Positions 24,621 to 32,988 of a stretch of 64,000 nt of DNA are shown piece after piece. How positions within the stretch are numbered: the first letter of the stretch is position 1; every line of letters begins with the position of its first letter. Source of the stretch: Stenotrophomonas sp. SAU14A_NAIMI4_8 (GTDB lineage Bacteria; Pseudomonadota; Gammaproteobacteria; Xanthomonadales; Xanthomonadaceae); contig NZ_CP025999.1 in NCBI RefSeq assembly GCF_003086695.1, forward strand, positions 2,273,680-2,337,679. The letters are read 5' to 3'. The notes under the pieces were generated by a model that did not search any database, was not told the origin of the DNA, and saw only the letters and a program-made list of their open reading frames with translations. The translations under genes were made by a program, and so were the position numbers.

Positions 24621-26861
24621 ATGTCCAACGCCACTGACGCCGTGAACGATCTGGCGCTGTCCGTCTGTGCCCGCGAGCCGATCCACACACCCGGCGCCAT
24701 CCAGCCCTACGGGGTGCTGCTGGTCGCCGATCCGGTCACGCTGCAGGTACGCGAGCGCGCGATCAGCCAGGACTCCCTGCTGCAACAGTTTGGCGACCCG
24801 CTCCGGCAGCCGCTGGACGCGGTGCTGGGCGGCGTACTGGCCCCGTTCCTGCCACAGCTGCGCCGCACGGCGGTCGACAGCAGCGTACACGTGGGCGCCG
24901 TGCACCTGGACGGCCATGGCCGCCACCAGTTGCTGGTGCACCGCTCGCAGCACGACCTGCTGGTGGAACTGGAAAGCCCGGTGCCGGGCCAGCCCAGTTC
25001 GCTGGAAGAGCTCTACCCGGCCATCCGCCGCCTGATGTCCGAGATCGAATCGGCTGCCACCGTGGCCGATCTGTGCCAGTTGGCCGCCCAGCACATGCGC
25101 GCGATGACCGGCTTCGACCGCACCCTGGTCTACCAGTTCGACAGCGCCTGGAATGGCACCGTGGTGGCCGAAGATGGCAACGGCGTACTGCCGTCCTACC
25201 TGGACCTGCGCTTCCCCGAATCGGACATTCCGGCGCAGGCGCGCGAACTGTACCGGCGCAACCGGGTGCGCCTGATCGCCGATTCGGGCTACACCGCCGT
25301 GCCGCTGGTGCGCGATGCCGCAGCCGCCGATGCCGCGCCCACCGACCTCAGTCTGGCGGTCCTGCGCAGTGTTTCCCCGGTGCACCTGCAGTACATGCGC
25401 AACATGGGCACCGGCGCGTCGATGTCGGTCTCGCTGATCCACGAAGGCCGGTTGTGGGGGTTGGTGTCCTGCCACACCGCCCATGCCCGCCGCCTGCCCT
25501 ACCCCGTGCGCACGGCCTGCGAATTCATGGGCCAGATCCTGTCGCTGCAGATTGCGCTGAAAGAACGCGGACGGGTGGTGGAAGAGCGGGTGATCCGGCG
25601 CTCGCTGCTGGTCAAGCTGCTGGCCCGCATGGCCGGCGATGAAGACTTCATGGCGGCGCTGCGCCAGGACCACGGCAGCCTGCTGGCACTGACCGAAGCG
25701 GCCGGCGCGGCGATCGTGCACAAGGGCGATTGCATGCGCGTGGGCCAGTGCCCCGCCCGCGAGGACATCCTGCGCCTGGCGCACTGGGTGGCCGCCGAAC
25801 ACCCGGGCGAAGAAGTGTTCCACACCGACCATCTGGCCGGTGCCTGGCCGTCGGCCGCGCGCCTGAGCGACGTCGCCAGCGGCGTGCTGGCGGTGTCCAT
25901 TTCGCAGCTGCACGACAGCTACCTGATGTGGTTCCGCCCCGAAGTGGTGCGCACCGTGCGCTGGGGCGGCGATCCGCGCAAATCCAGCGATCCGGGAACC
26001 GCGCTGTCGCCGCGCCATTCCTTCGAAGCCTGGAAGGAAACCGTGCAGCAGCGCAGCCTGCCCTGGACCGACGCCGACGCCGATGCCGCGCACGAAATGC
26101 GCACGGCCATCGTCGACATCGTGCTGCGCAAGGCCGAAGAGATGGCCGAACTGAACGAACAGCTGGTGCGCAGCAACAAGGAACTGGAAGCCTTCTCGTA
26201 CTCGGTCAGCCACGATCTGCGCGCCCCGTTCCGGCATATCGTGGGGTATTCCGAACTGCTGGGCAGCTCGGCGGCCGAGCGACTGAGCGAGAACGAACGG
26301 CGCTTCCTGGACACCATCGTGGAATCGGCCAAGTCTGCCGGCACCCTGGTGGATGATCTGCTGAGTTTCTCGCAGATGGGCCGTTCGACCCTGGGCCGCA
26401 TGCACATCGACATGGGCGCACTGGCGCAGGATGTGCGCCGCACCCTGGCGCTGGACTATGCCGGCCGCAGCATCGACTGGCGCATCGGCCCGTTACCTGT
26501 GGTCGAGGCCGACCCCACCATGCTGCGCCTGGTCTGGCAGAACCTGCTGTCCAACGCGGTGAAGTTCACCCGCGACGTTGCCGACGCCGTGATTGAAGTG
26601 GGCCACCAGCGCAGCGCCAGCGAAGACATCTTCCATGTGCGCGACAACGGCTGCGGCTTCGACATGCGCTATGTGGACAAACTGTTCGGCGTGTTCCAGC
26701 GCCTGCACCACGAAGACGAATTCGAAGGCACCGGCATCGGCCTGGCCAACGTGCGCCGCATCATCGGCCGCCATGGCGGGCGAACCTGGGCCGAAGGCAC
26801 GCTGGGTGAAGGTGCCACGCTGTATTTCACTCTTCCCTTTTCTACCGGAGAACACCCATGA
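24621..26861 (+). CDS. bphP: Bacteriophytochrome sensor histidine kinase
   Basis: This 746-residue red/far-red photoreceptor kinase is laid out PAS-GAF-PHY-HisKA-HATPase. Cys16, in VCAREPIHTPGAIQPYG, is the expected biliverdin attachment residue. The GAF domain has FPESDIPAQARELY, and the PHY domain covers about residues 330-500. The phospho-acceptor is His531 in SVSHDLRAP; the ATP-binding boxes include NLLSNAVKFTR, DNGCGFDM and GTGIGLANVRRI. The kinase end is near in length to canonical BphP. The gene overlaps the downstream response regulator by 4 bp, so signal passes to that protein in the first instance. Confidence 0.95.
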   Translation: MSNATDAVNDLALSVCAREPIHTPGAIQPYGVLLVADPVTLQVRERAISQDSLLQQFGDPLRQPLDAVLGGVLAPFLPQLRRTAVDSSVHVGAVHLDGHGRHQLLVHRSQHDLLVELESPVPGQPSSLEELYPAIRRLMSEIESAATVADLCQLAAQHMRAMTGFDRTLVYQFDSAWNGTVVAEDGNGVLPSYLDLRFPESDIPAQARELYRRNRVRLIADSGYTAVPLVRDAAAADAAPTDLSLAVLRSVSPVHLQYMRNMGTGASMSVSLIHEGRLWGLVSCHTAHARRLPYPVRTACEFMGQILSLQIALKERGRVVEERVIRRSLLVKLLARMAGDEDFMAALRQDHGSLLALTEAAGAAIVHKGDCMRVGQCPAREDILRLAHWVAAEHPGEEVFHTDHLAGAWPSAARLSDVASGVLAVSISQLHDSYLMWFRPEVVRTVRWGGDPRKSSDPGTALSPRHSFEAWKETVQQRSLPWTDADADAAHEMRTAIVDIVLRKAEEMAELNEQLVRSNKELEAFSYSVSHDLRAPFRHIVGYSELLGSSAAERLSENERRFLDTIVESAKSAGTLVDDLLSFSQMGRSTLGRMHIDMGALAQDVRRTLALDYAGRSIDWRIGPLPVVEADPTMLRLVWQNLLSNAVKFTRDVADAVIEVGHQRSASEDIFHVRDNGCGFDMRYVDKLFGVFQRLHHEDEFEGTGIGLANVRRIIGRHGGRTWAEGTLGEGATLYFTLPFSTGEHP

Positions 26862-27328
26862 GGGATCTGCGGCCGATCCTCCTGGTCGAGGACAGCCCCA
26901 AGGACGCCGAACTGACCCTGGCTGCGCTTGCGCGCTGCCAGTTGCTCAACGAGGTGGTGCACGTGCGCGATGGCGCCGAGGCACTGGATTACCTGCGCAG
27001 CGAAGGCAACTTCGCCGGCGCCTACCACGGCGGCCCGGTGGTGGTGCTGCTGGATCTGAAACTGCCCAAGATCAACGGCCTGGAAGTGCTGCAGCAGGTG
27101 CGTGAGGACCCGGAGCTGAGCAGCACCCCGGTCGTCATGCTGACATCATCGCGCGAAGAGCAGGATCTGGTCCGCAGTTACCAGCTGGGCGTCAATGCCT
27201 TCGTCGTCAAGCCGGTGGACTTCAAGGAATTCTTCGACGCCATCCAGGGCCTTGGCATGTTCTGGGGCATCACCAACCAGCCACCTCCGCACCGCGGCGG
27301 CAACGGGAACACCCCCACCCATGAATGA
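26858..27328 (+). CDS. Single-domain response regulator of the phytochrome
   Basis: This 156-residue protein is a lone CheY-like receiver with phospho-acceptor Asp66 (LLDLKLPKING), the acidic pair in LVEDSPKDAE and a conserved Lys in VVKPVD. The C-terminal tail (PPPHRGGNGNTPTHE) carries no output domain. It starts inside the bphP stop (ATGA overlap) and ends 8 bp inside the next gene. It is probably the direct partner of the phytochrome, a BphR/Rcp-type regulator that signals through protein contacts or a phosphorelay. Confidence 0.92.
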   Translation: MRDLRPILLVEDSPKDAELTLAALARCQLLNEVVHVRDGAEALDYLRSEGNFAGAYHGGPVVVLLDLKLPKINGLEVLQQVREDPELSSTPVVMLTSSREEQDLVRSYQLGVNAFVVKPVDFKEFFDAIQGLGMFWGITNQPPPHRGGNGNTPTHE

Positions 27329-29711
27329 CCCCGCGCCTGCAGGCGGCCGCCTGCGGATCCTGATGCTGGAAGACAGCGCGCTGGATGCCGAACTGATCAC
27401 GGCCCAGCTGCAGCGCTCCGGCCTGCGCTTCGACACCCACCGGGTGTGGGCGCACGACACGTTCCTGGCGGCCATCACCTCGGCACAGTTCGACGTGATC
27501 CTGGCCGATCATGTGCTGCCCGGGTTCGACGGCGATACCGCACTGGCTCTGGCGCGCGAGCACGCGCCGCAGATCCCTTTCATCTTTGTCTCGGGCACGC
27601 TGACCGAAGAGCTGGCCGTGCAGGCGCTGACCCGCGGCGCGCGCGATTATGTGGTCAAGCAGCGGCTGCAACGGCTGCCGGACGCGATCCGGCGTGCCCG
27701 CGATGAAGCCCGCGAGCGCAACCAGCTGGCCCAGGCGCGCACGGCGCTGGAGCACAGCCAGGCACAACTGCAGCAGATCACCGATGCCATTCCCGCGTTG
27801 ATCGCGCACCTGGGCGCCGACCACCGTTACCGCTTCGCCAACAAGGCCTTCCTGGACTGGCATGGCATTGCCCTGGACGACCTGCTGGGCAAGCAGCCGG
27901 CCGACATCGGCAACAGCGCCTCGTTCCAGCAGGCCCTGCCCAGCCTGGAACGGGTACTGGCCGGCGAGCGCGCCAGCTTCCAGATCACCCTGACCCACCG
28001 CAGCGGCGAAGCCCGCTTCGTTCAGATGGACTGCGTGCCCGAGTTTGCTGCCGACGGCACGGTGACCGGCTACACCTGCCTGGGCAGTGATGTGTCCGGG
28101 CTGAAGCGCGCCGAGCTGGCGCTGCGCCAGGACAATCAGTCGCTGGAACAGCAGGTGCAGGCGCGCACCGCCGAGCTGCAGGCCAGCAAGCGGCGCCTGC
28201 AGGCCATCTTTGAATCCAGCTTCCAGCACCAGGTGCTGCTGGATCTGGACGGCCGGGTGATCGATGCCAACGTGGCCTCGCTGGCAGCGGTGCTGGCCGG
28301 CAAGCCTGACGTCGTGGGCGCGCATTTTTCCAGCACCGCCTGGTTTGCGGCGACCCCGCAGGCCGCGCGCACCGTCACCGAAGCGGTGCAGCACGCCGCC
28401 GCAGGCACCCCGTCGCTGCATGCGTTCGAACTGGAACTGCCCACCGGCAAGCGCAGCTTCGATTTCTCGCTGCGGCCGCTGCTGGGCCCCGATGGCCATG
28501 TGGCGGCGGTGGTCTGTGAAGCGGTGGAAACCACTGCGCGCGTGCAGGCCGAACACGCGCTGCGGCAATCGCAGAAGATCGAAGCCGTTGGCCAGCTCAC
28601 CGGCGGCATCGCCCACGATTTCAACAACATCCTGACCGTGATCGCCGGCAACGTGGAACACGCCATGCTGTTGAACCAGCGCAATGGCGAACCGGCCGGC
28701 ATGACCGCGCGGGCGCTGGACAACGCCCTGAAGGGCGTCAACCGCGCTGCCAGCCTGACCCAGCGCCTGCTGGCCTTCGCCCGCCGGCAACCGTTGCACA
28801 GCCAGGCGGTGAATCTGAATGACGCCGTGCACGGCATGCAGGACATGCTGCAGCGCGCCCTGGGCGAGTTGGTGCAGCTGGATATCCAGGCCACGGACGA
28901 CATCTGGTGTGTGGAGCTGGATGTCAGCCAGCTGGAAGTCTCGGTGCTGAATCTCGCCGTGAATGCACGCGATGCCATGGACCACGGCGGCCAGCTGGTG
29001 ATCGAGATCGACAACAGTCACTTGGACAATGACTACGCCGCCCTGTTCCCCGATGCAACGCCCGGCGAATACGTGATGCTGCGGGTGCGCGACAACGGCC
29101 ATGGCATGTCGGCAGACACGCTGGCCAAGGTGTTCGAACCGTTCTTCACCACCAAGCAGGTGGGTCGCGGCACCGGTCTGGGGCTGTCGATGGTGCACGG
29201 CTTCGTGAAACAGTCCGGCGGCCACGTCCTGGTCGATTCGGTGCCCGGCGGTGGCACCAGCATCACCATGATGTTCCCGCGCTCACCCCTGCCCCTGCCC
29301 AGCCAGGCGGCGCCGACGCAGACCGGTTGGGCCAGCTACGAGGCGCGCGAGGAATCCGTCCTGGTGGCCGAGGACAACGACGATGTGCGCGCGTACACCG
29401 TCGATGCGCTGCGGCAACTGGGCTACCGCGTGCTGGAAGCACACGATGGGCCGTCCGCGCTGCGCCTGCTGGAGCGGCCCGACACCCAGATCGATCTGTT
29501 GTTCTCGGACATCGTGATGCCGGGCATGTCCGGCTGGGAGCTGGGCCGACAGGTGCGCGAGCGCTGGCCCTCGGTCGCCGTCCTGTTCACCTCGGGCTAC
29601 CCGCGTGACCACGACACCGTGGGCAGCCCCGGGCGCGGCGCACCGCTGCTGTCCAAACCCTTCACCCGCAGCGACCTGGCGCAGTCGGTCCGCAACGCGC
29701 TGGCGCCCTGA
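27321..29711 (+). CDS. Hybrid histidine kinase: REC-PAS-PAS-HisKA-HATPase-REC
   Basis: The protein has 796 residues. An N-terminal receiver with Asp63 (VILADHVLPGFDG) is followed by two PAS-like domains (about 155-275 and 290-410), a dimerisation helix with phospho-acceptor His432 ([11 protein letters not shown]), an ATPase domain ([27 protein letters not shown]) and a C-terminal receiver with Asp730 (LLFSDIVMPGMSG). There is no membrane segment. The leading receiver lets it take phosphate from the phytochrome. It overlaps the preceding regulator gene by 8 bp, so the three genes form one light-signalling operon. No DNA-binding output is encoded here. Confidence 0.93.
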   Translation: MNDPAPAGGRLRILMLEDSALDAELITAQLQRSGLRFDTHRVWAHDTFLAAITSAQFDVILADHVLPGFDGDTALALAREHAPQIPFIFVSGTLTEELAVQALTRGARDYVVKQRLQRLPDAIRRARDEARERNQLAQARTALEHSQAQLQQITDAIPALIAHLGADHRYRFANKAFLDWHGIALDDLLGKQPADIGNSASFQQALPSLERVLAGERASFQITLTHRSGEARFVQMDCVPEFAADGTVTGYTCLGSDVSGLKRAELALRQDNQSLEQQVQARTAELQASKRRLQAIFESSFQHQVLLDLDGRVIDANVASLAAVLAGKPDVVGAHFSSTAWFAATPQAARTVTEAVQHAAAGTPSLHAFELELPTGKRSFDFSLRPLLGPDGHVAAVVCEAVETTARVQAEHALRQSQKIEAVGQLTGGIAHDFNNILTVIAGNVEHAMLLNQRNGEPAGMTARALDNALKGVNRAASLTQRLLAFARRQPLHSQAVNLNDAVHGMQDMLQRALGELVQLDIQATDDIWCVELDVSQLEVSVLNLAVNARDAMDHGGQLVIEIDNSHLDNDYAALFPDATPGEYVMLRVRDNGHGMSADTLAKVFEPFFTTKQVGRGTGLGLSMVHGFVKQSGGHVLVDSVPGGGTSITMMFPRSPLPLPSQAAPTQTGWASYEAREESVLVAEDNDDVRAYTVDALRQLGYRVLEAHDGPSALRLLERPDTQIDLLFSDIVMPGMSGWELGRQVRERWPSVAVLFTSGYPRDHDTVGSPGRGAPLLSKPFTRSDLAQSVRNALAP

Positions 29712-29746
29712 GCGCCAAGGCCTTGGTCGGCACGCGCCCGCGCCCT

Positions 29747-29999
29747 GGTAGGTGCCGACCTTGGTCGGCACACGCCCGCGCTCTGGTAGGTGCCGACCTT
29801 GGTCGGCACACGCCCGCGCTCTGGTAGGTGCCGACCTTGGTCGGCACACCCTGCGGGCCAACCAAGGTTGGCCCCTACCAACGCGGGGTAATTCGGGCCA
29901 ACCAAGGTTGGCCCCTACCAACGCGGGGTAATTCGGGCCAACCAAGGTTGGCCCCTACCAAGGCGAGGTAATCCGGGCCAACCAAGGTTGGCCCCTACC
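29747..29999. repeat. Two back-to-back tandem REP arrays
   Basis: GGTAGGTGCCGACC repeats at 29747, 29785 and 29823 (38-bp period). It is followed by GGGCCAACCAAGG at 29855, 29895, 29935 and 29975 (40-bp period), each closing with CCCCTACC. The second array points the other way and its last copy supplies the stop codon of the minus-strand gene at 29995. The array separates the light-signalling operon from the sigma-factor operon. Confidence 0.9.
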
Positions 30000-30681
30000 G
30001 TTCCGCCCTCGCGAAACGGTGGATCTGCGCGCATTCCACCACACCGGGTGGCTGCGCCATGCCGGCCAGCGCGATCATCGCCTCACCAATCGCCCGGTTG
30101 CTGACGGTCAGCGACGGCAGCACGCTTCCGGCCAACCCCATCAACGGCGCGGCCACCCAGTAGAACGGCTTCATCAGGGTGTGCCGGGTCCCGGTACCCG
30201 CCACCGGCTGCACGCCTGCCGGCCGCAACATCACCGTGCGCACCGGCAGTCGCGCCAGCGCCTGCTCGATCTCACCCTTCACCCGCAGCGGCATGATGCG
30301 GCTGGCCGGGTTGGCGTGTGCGCCGGATACATACAGGAAGCAGCCCTGCGGATTGGCAGCGGCCCACGCGCGGGCGACGGCCAGCGTGGCGTCCACCGTC
30401 ACCTGCCGGTATTCGGCCTCCGGCGTGCCCAGTGGCGGCGCACCTGCGCAATAGAAACACGCATCGAATCCCGCCCACGGCAGATCGGCGTGCGCGGCCT
30501 GCAGGAAGTCGGGCAGCACCATTTCCTGGAACCCCGCAGGGGACGCGCCTTCGCGACGCACCAGCGCGGTGACGTGCTGCACCCGGCCAGAGCCCGCGCA
30601 GGCCAGCGCGACTCCCTGCCCGACCAGACCGCCGCTGCCGACCAGAAGAATCTTCATGGATTGCGTGTTGTCAGCGCTCAT
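29995..30681 (-). CDS. NAD(P)-binding epimerase/reductase-like protein
   Basis: This 228-residue protein has a Rossmann fold with the glycine motif LLVGSGGLVGQGV at the N-terminus and the family signature FDACFYCAGAPP. It belongs to the NAD-dependent epimerase/NmrA-like short-chain group; the substrate is unknown. An AGGAG site sits 6 bp before the ATG at 30681; a second ATG at 30657 is possible. It lies 19 bp downstream of the ChrR-like gene, so it is the third gene of the sigma-factor operon. The TAG stop is formed by the terminal REP. Confidence 0.8.
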   Translation of the reverse strand: MSADNTQSMKILLVGSGGLVGQGVALACAGSGRVQHVTALVRREGASPAGFQEMVLPDFLQAAHADLPWAGFDACFYCAGAPPLGTPEAEYRQVTVDATLAVARAWAAANPQGCFLYVSGAHANPASRIMPLRVKGEIEQALARLPVRTVMLRPAGVQPVAGTGTRHTLMKPFYWVAAPLMGLAGSVLPSLTVSNRAIGEAMIALAGMAQPPGVVECAQIHRFARAER

Positions 30682-30700
30682 GCACAGCTCCTGCGGCGCG

Positions 30701-31381
30701 CTAGAGTTTCACAAAACGCTGGATCTTGCGCGCCAGCCAGCCGCTGAACACCAACGGCGCATCCAGCGCGGACACGCAGATGCACGGCACACCCGGCGCG
30801 GTCACCGGCTGGTGCTCGACGTCCTCATCCAGATCCGCCACATCGCCCGGCGCGAACAGGCCCAGCGCATCGTTGTAGCTGCCCCGCAGAATCTGGGTCA
30901 GCTCACTCTGGCCATGGCTGTGCATGGGCAGGCACTTGCCCGGGGCGATCTTCAGCATGATCAGCGACGGCATCTGCGCCGCACGGATGCAGTACACCCC
31001 CGGCGCGATCCAGCGCCAACGCAGCTGCGACAGCGACGCACCGAAGTACGGATGCAGGGCGGCGGGCAAATGATCCGGGTTCGCCTGTGGCCGCTCGCTC
31101 GGTACCGCGCGGGCCGCCCCGCAGGGCGCAGCCAGTCCGCCCTCGGCCTGGTCCATCTGCGCCAGCATGGCCATGCGCAGCTGCGCATGCCGCGCCTCGT
31201 CAACGGCCGGCTGGGTCTGGTCCAGCAGCACGGCGCCGATCGCCTCGGCATCGCGCAGGCGCTGGCGACAGGCCGGGCACTGTTCCAGGTGCGCGGCTGC
31301 GACCACGCTCAACGCCGTCGGCAGGCCGCCGGAGGCATAGCTGATCAAGGTCGATTCGTGCAGGTGGTGGCGCGGGCTCAT
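30701..31381 (-). CDS. chrR: ChrR-family zinc anti-sigma factor with cupin domain
   Basis: This 226-residue protein binds and silences the ECF sigma factor encoded just upstream. The zinc anti-sigma domain has His6, His31, Cys35 and Cys38 (AAAHLEQCPACRQR), the same positions as the zinc ligands of Rhodobacter ChrR. The C-terminal cupin half carries MHSHGQSE (His154, His156, Glu160) and DVEHQPV. In the known system singlet oxygen or organic peroxide triggers loss of ChrR and frees the sigma factor. The ATG overlaps the sigma-factor stop by 4 bp (ATGA), so synthesis is coupled. Confidence 0.92.
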   Translation of the reverse strand: MSPRHHLHESTLISYASGGLPTALSVVAAAHLEQCPACRQRLRDAEAIGAVLLDQTQPAVDEARHAQLRMAMLAQMDQAEGGLAAPCGAARAVPSERPQANPDHLPAALHPYFGASLSQLRWRWIAPGVYCIRAAQMPSLIMLKIAPGKCLPMHSHGQSELTQILRGSYNDALGLFAPGDVADLDEDVEHQPVTAPGVPCICVSALDAPLVFSGWLARKIQRFVKL

Positions 31382-32001
31382 TGGCCACCTCCCACCTTCG
31401 ACTGCAACTGCAGGAAGGCCCGGCGCAGGTGCGACTTCACCGTGCCCAGCGGCATGCCCAGCGCGGCGGCGATCTCGCCGTGGCTGCGCGCCTCGAAGTA
31501 GGACATGCGCACCAGCCGTGCCTGCACCGCCGGCAATTCATTGATGCGCTGGCGCAGCCGTACCTGGTCGGCGTACTGTTCGGCACTGCTGCGCTCGACC
31601 ACGTCGAAGCTGGCGGCATCGGCCACCGCGGCCTGCGCCTGCAGCCAGCCACGTTCATGGCGCACGCGGTCGATATGCAGGTTGCGTGCAATGCGGAACA
31701 GCCAGGTGCTCAGCGCGCCCTGCGCGGCATCGAAATCGGCCGCACGCAGCCACAGGCGCAGCAACGCCTCCTGAGCCAGCTCCTCGGCAATTGCCGGCGT
31801 TGCCCCCAGGCCACGCAGATACACGCACAGGCGCGGCATGAAATGGTCGTAGATGCGCAGGAAGCAGGCGCGGTCACGCAGCCGGGCCACACCGTCCATG
31901 TCACCGGTCCAGTTGGTGGGCTCACTGCTGGGCTGCTGGGCACTGGACACGAGACGGGCGGCGTCGAAAGGGCTGCGGGGCGGGCGGCGTTCAACGTACA
32001 T
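31378..32001 (-). CDS. rpoE: ECF RNA polymerase sigma factor (RpoE/ChrR-paired type)
   Basis: This 207-residue sigma factor has region 2 (LAQEALLRLWLRAADFD, STWLFRIARNLHIDRVRHER) and region 4 (YFEARSHGEIAAALGMPLG, TVKSHLRRAFLQLQSK). Its pairing with a ChrR anti-sigma places it in the singlet-oxygen-responsive group. The ATG at 32001 is preferred; a TTG at 32016 is also open. A promoter matching two others in the lipid locus lies at 32041-32069, so the gene very likely activates itself. The symbol is by analogy to the Rhodobacter pair, not to the E. coli envelope-stress RpoE. Confidence 0.9.
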   Translation of the reverse strand: MYVERRPPRSPFDAARLVSSAQQPSSEPTNWTGDMDGVARLRDRACFLRIYDHFMPRLCVYLRGLGATPAIAEELAQEALLRLWLRAADFDAAQGALSTWLFRIARNLHIDRVRHERGWLQAQAAVADAASFDVVERSSAEQYADQVRLRQRINELPAVQARLVRMSYFEARSHGEIAAALGMPLGTVKSHLRRAFLQLQSKVGGGQ

Positions 32002-32040
32002 GGGCAGGGGCGGCAATCAGGTGAAGGTGGTTCCTGTGCC

Positions 32041-32069
32041 TCTACGCAGGCAGGCGGCGATTGGATGCA
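32041..32069 (-). promoter_or_regulatory. ECF promoter copy A (sigma/anti-sigma operon)
   Basis: Read on the minus strand, TGCATCC (32069-32063) and CGTAGA (32046-32041) are separated by exactly 16 nt. Two more copies of the pattern lie at 32078-32106 and 32929-32957. The start codon is about 40 nt downstream. Confidence 0.75.
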
Positions 32070-32077
32070 GCGGCCGG

Positions 32078-32106
32078 TGCATCCATTGGCCCCGCCGCCG
32101 CGTAGG
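32078..32106 (+). promoter_or_regulatory. ECF promoter copy B (exported-protein gene)
   Basis: TGCATCC at 32078-32084, a 16-nt spacer, then CGTAGG at 32101-32106. It is divergent from copy A: the two -35 elements are only 8 bp apart and form an inverted repeat. The downstream ATG is at 32134. Confidence 0.75.
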
Positions 32107-32133
32107 ACTGGCAGACCCGACGGAAAGCCGCCC

Positions 32134-32904
32134 ATGCGCACCTGTGCCTACCTGCTGCTGTTGCCTGTCTGCGCCCATGCCGAACCCGCCCTGCTGCGCA
32201 GCGAAGGCGTGGCCACCACCGCGGACGGGCGCGTGGCCTACCGCGAGGTGCACTGGCAGCAGGGCCCGGACGAAGGGTCGCAGCGCTGGGTGGAATACCG
32301 CTGCAGAACGGGCCAGCCCTTCGCCCGCAAGCAACTGCCCGCCACCGGCCGCCCCGCCGCGCGCGGCTACAGCCTGCAGGACCGGCGCAGCGGCCAGGCC
32401 GCCACGCTGGATGTTTCCGCAACGGCCGTGCAGGTGCAGTGGCGGGAAGCCGGCGACGCGGCGCCAGTACAGGCACGGGTCGCGCTGCCGGCAGACGCGG
32501 TGATCGATGCCGGCTTCGATGCCGCCGTGCGCCAGCACTGGGACAGCCTGCTGCGTGGGCAGCCGGTCACCCTGTCCTTCCTGGTGCCGGGGCGGCAGCG
32601 CTTCTACCCGCTGAAGGTGCAGTACCGCGGCGCGCTGCAATGGCAGGGCCAGCCGGCGCAGTCCTTTGCCGTGCGCCTGGATGCCTGGTACGGCGCAGTG
32701 GCACCCGGCCTGAGCCTGGTCTATGCCAACACCGACCGTCGCCTGCTTGAGTTCAACGGCACCAGCAATCTGCGTGACGGCAAAGGACGCTACCCGCAGG
32801 TGCGCGTGGCCTTCAGGAATCCCCCTGTGCCCGCCAGCCGCAGCCAGTGGCAACGCGAGCAGGAGATTCCGCTGGTCAACGGGTGTGGTGTTACGTCCAG
32901 GTGA
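32134..32904 (+). CDS. Exported protein of unknown function (DUF3108-like)
   Basis: This 256-residue product starts with a short signal peptide (CAYLLLLPVCAHAEP). The mature sequence alternates short β-strands (DGRVAYREVHWQ, VTLSFLVPGRQRFYPLKVQY, AQSFAVRLDAWYG, VYANTDRRLLEFNG) and looks like a lipid- or polymer-binding periplasmic sandwich of the DUF3108 sort. The match is by overall shape only. It is the first plus-strand gene after the divergent sigma factor, with its own copy of the ECF promoter, so it belongs to the regulon. The desaturase gene follows with a separate promoter copy. Confidence 0.7.
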   Translation: MRTCAYLLLLPVCAHAEPALLRSEGVATTADGRVAYREVHWQQGPDEGSQRWVEYRCRTGQPFARKQLPATGRPAARGYSLQDRRSGQAATLDVSATAVQVQWREAGDAAPVQARVALPADAVIDAGFDAAVRQHWDSLLRGQPVTLSFLVPGRQRFYPLKVQYRGALQWQGQPAQSFAVRLDAWYGAVAPGLSLVYANTDRRLLEFNGTSNLRDGKGRYPQVRVAFRNPPVPASRSQWQREQEIPLVNGCGVTSR

Positions 32905-32928
32905 ATTACGGCACGGATGCGAATGCAC

Positions 32929-32957
32929 TGCATCCAATCGCGCTGTTGCAACGTAGG
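32929..32957 (+). promoter_or_regulatory. ECF promoter copy C (desaturase/lipid operon)
   Basis: TGCATCC at 32929-32935, a 16-nt spacer, then CGTAGG at 32952-32957, 31 bp before the desaturase ATG at 32989. The first spacer bases AATCGC are shared with copy A. Confidence 0.75.
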
Positions 32958-32988
32958 CACCTACACACGCGCCTTCCGGAAACCGAAC

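Noticed and set aside
24054..26405. Long minus-strand frame opposite heme oxygenase and phytochrome
   Set aside because: Both plus-strand genes have diagnostic residues; the antisense product is low-complexity.
29747..29999. CRISPR array
   Set aside because: Period is 38-40 bp with almost no unique spacer, units are palindromic GTAG REPs, and no cas gene is near.
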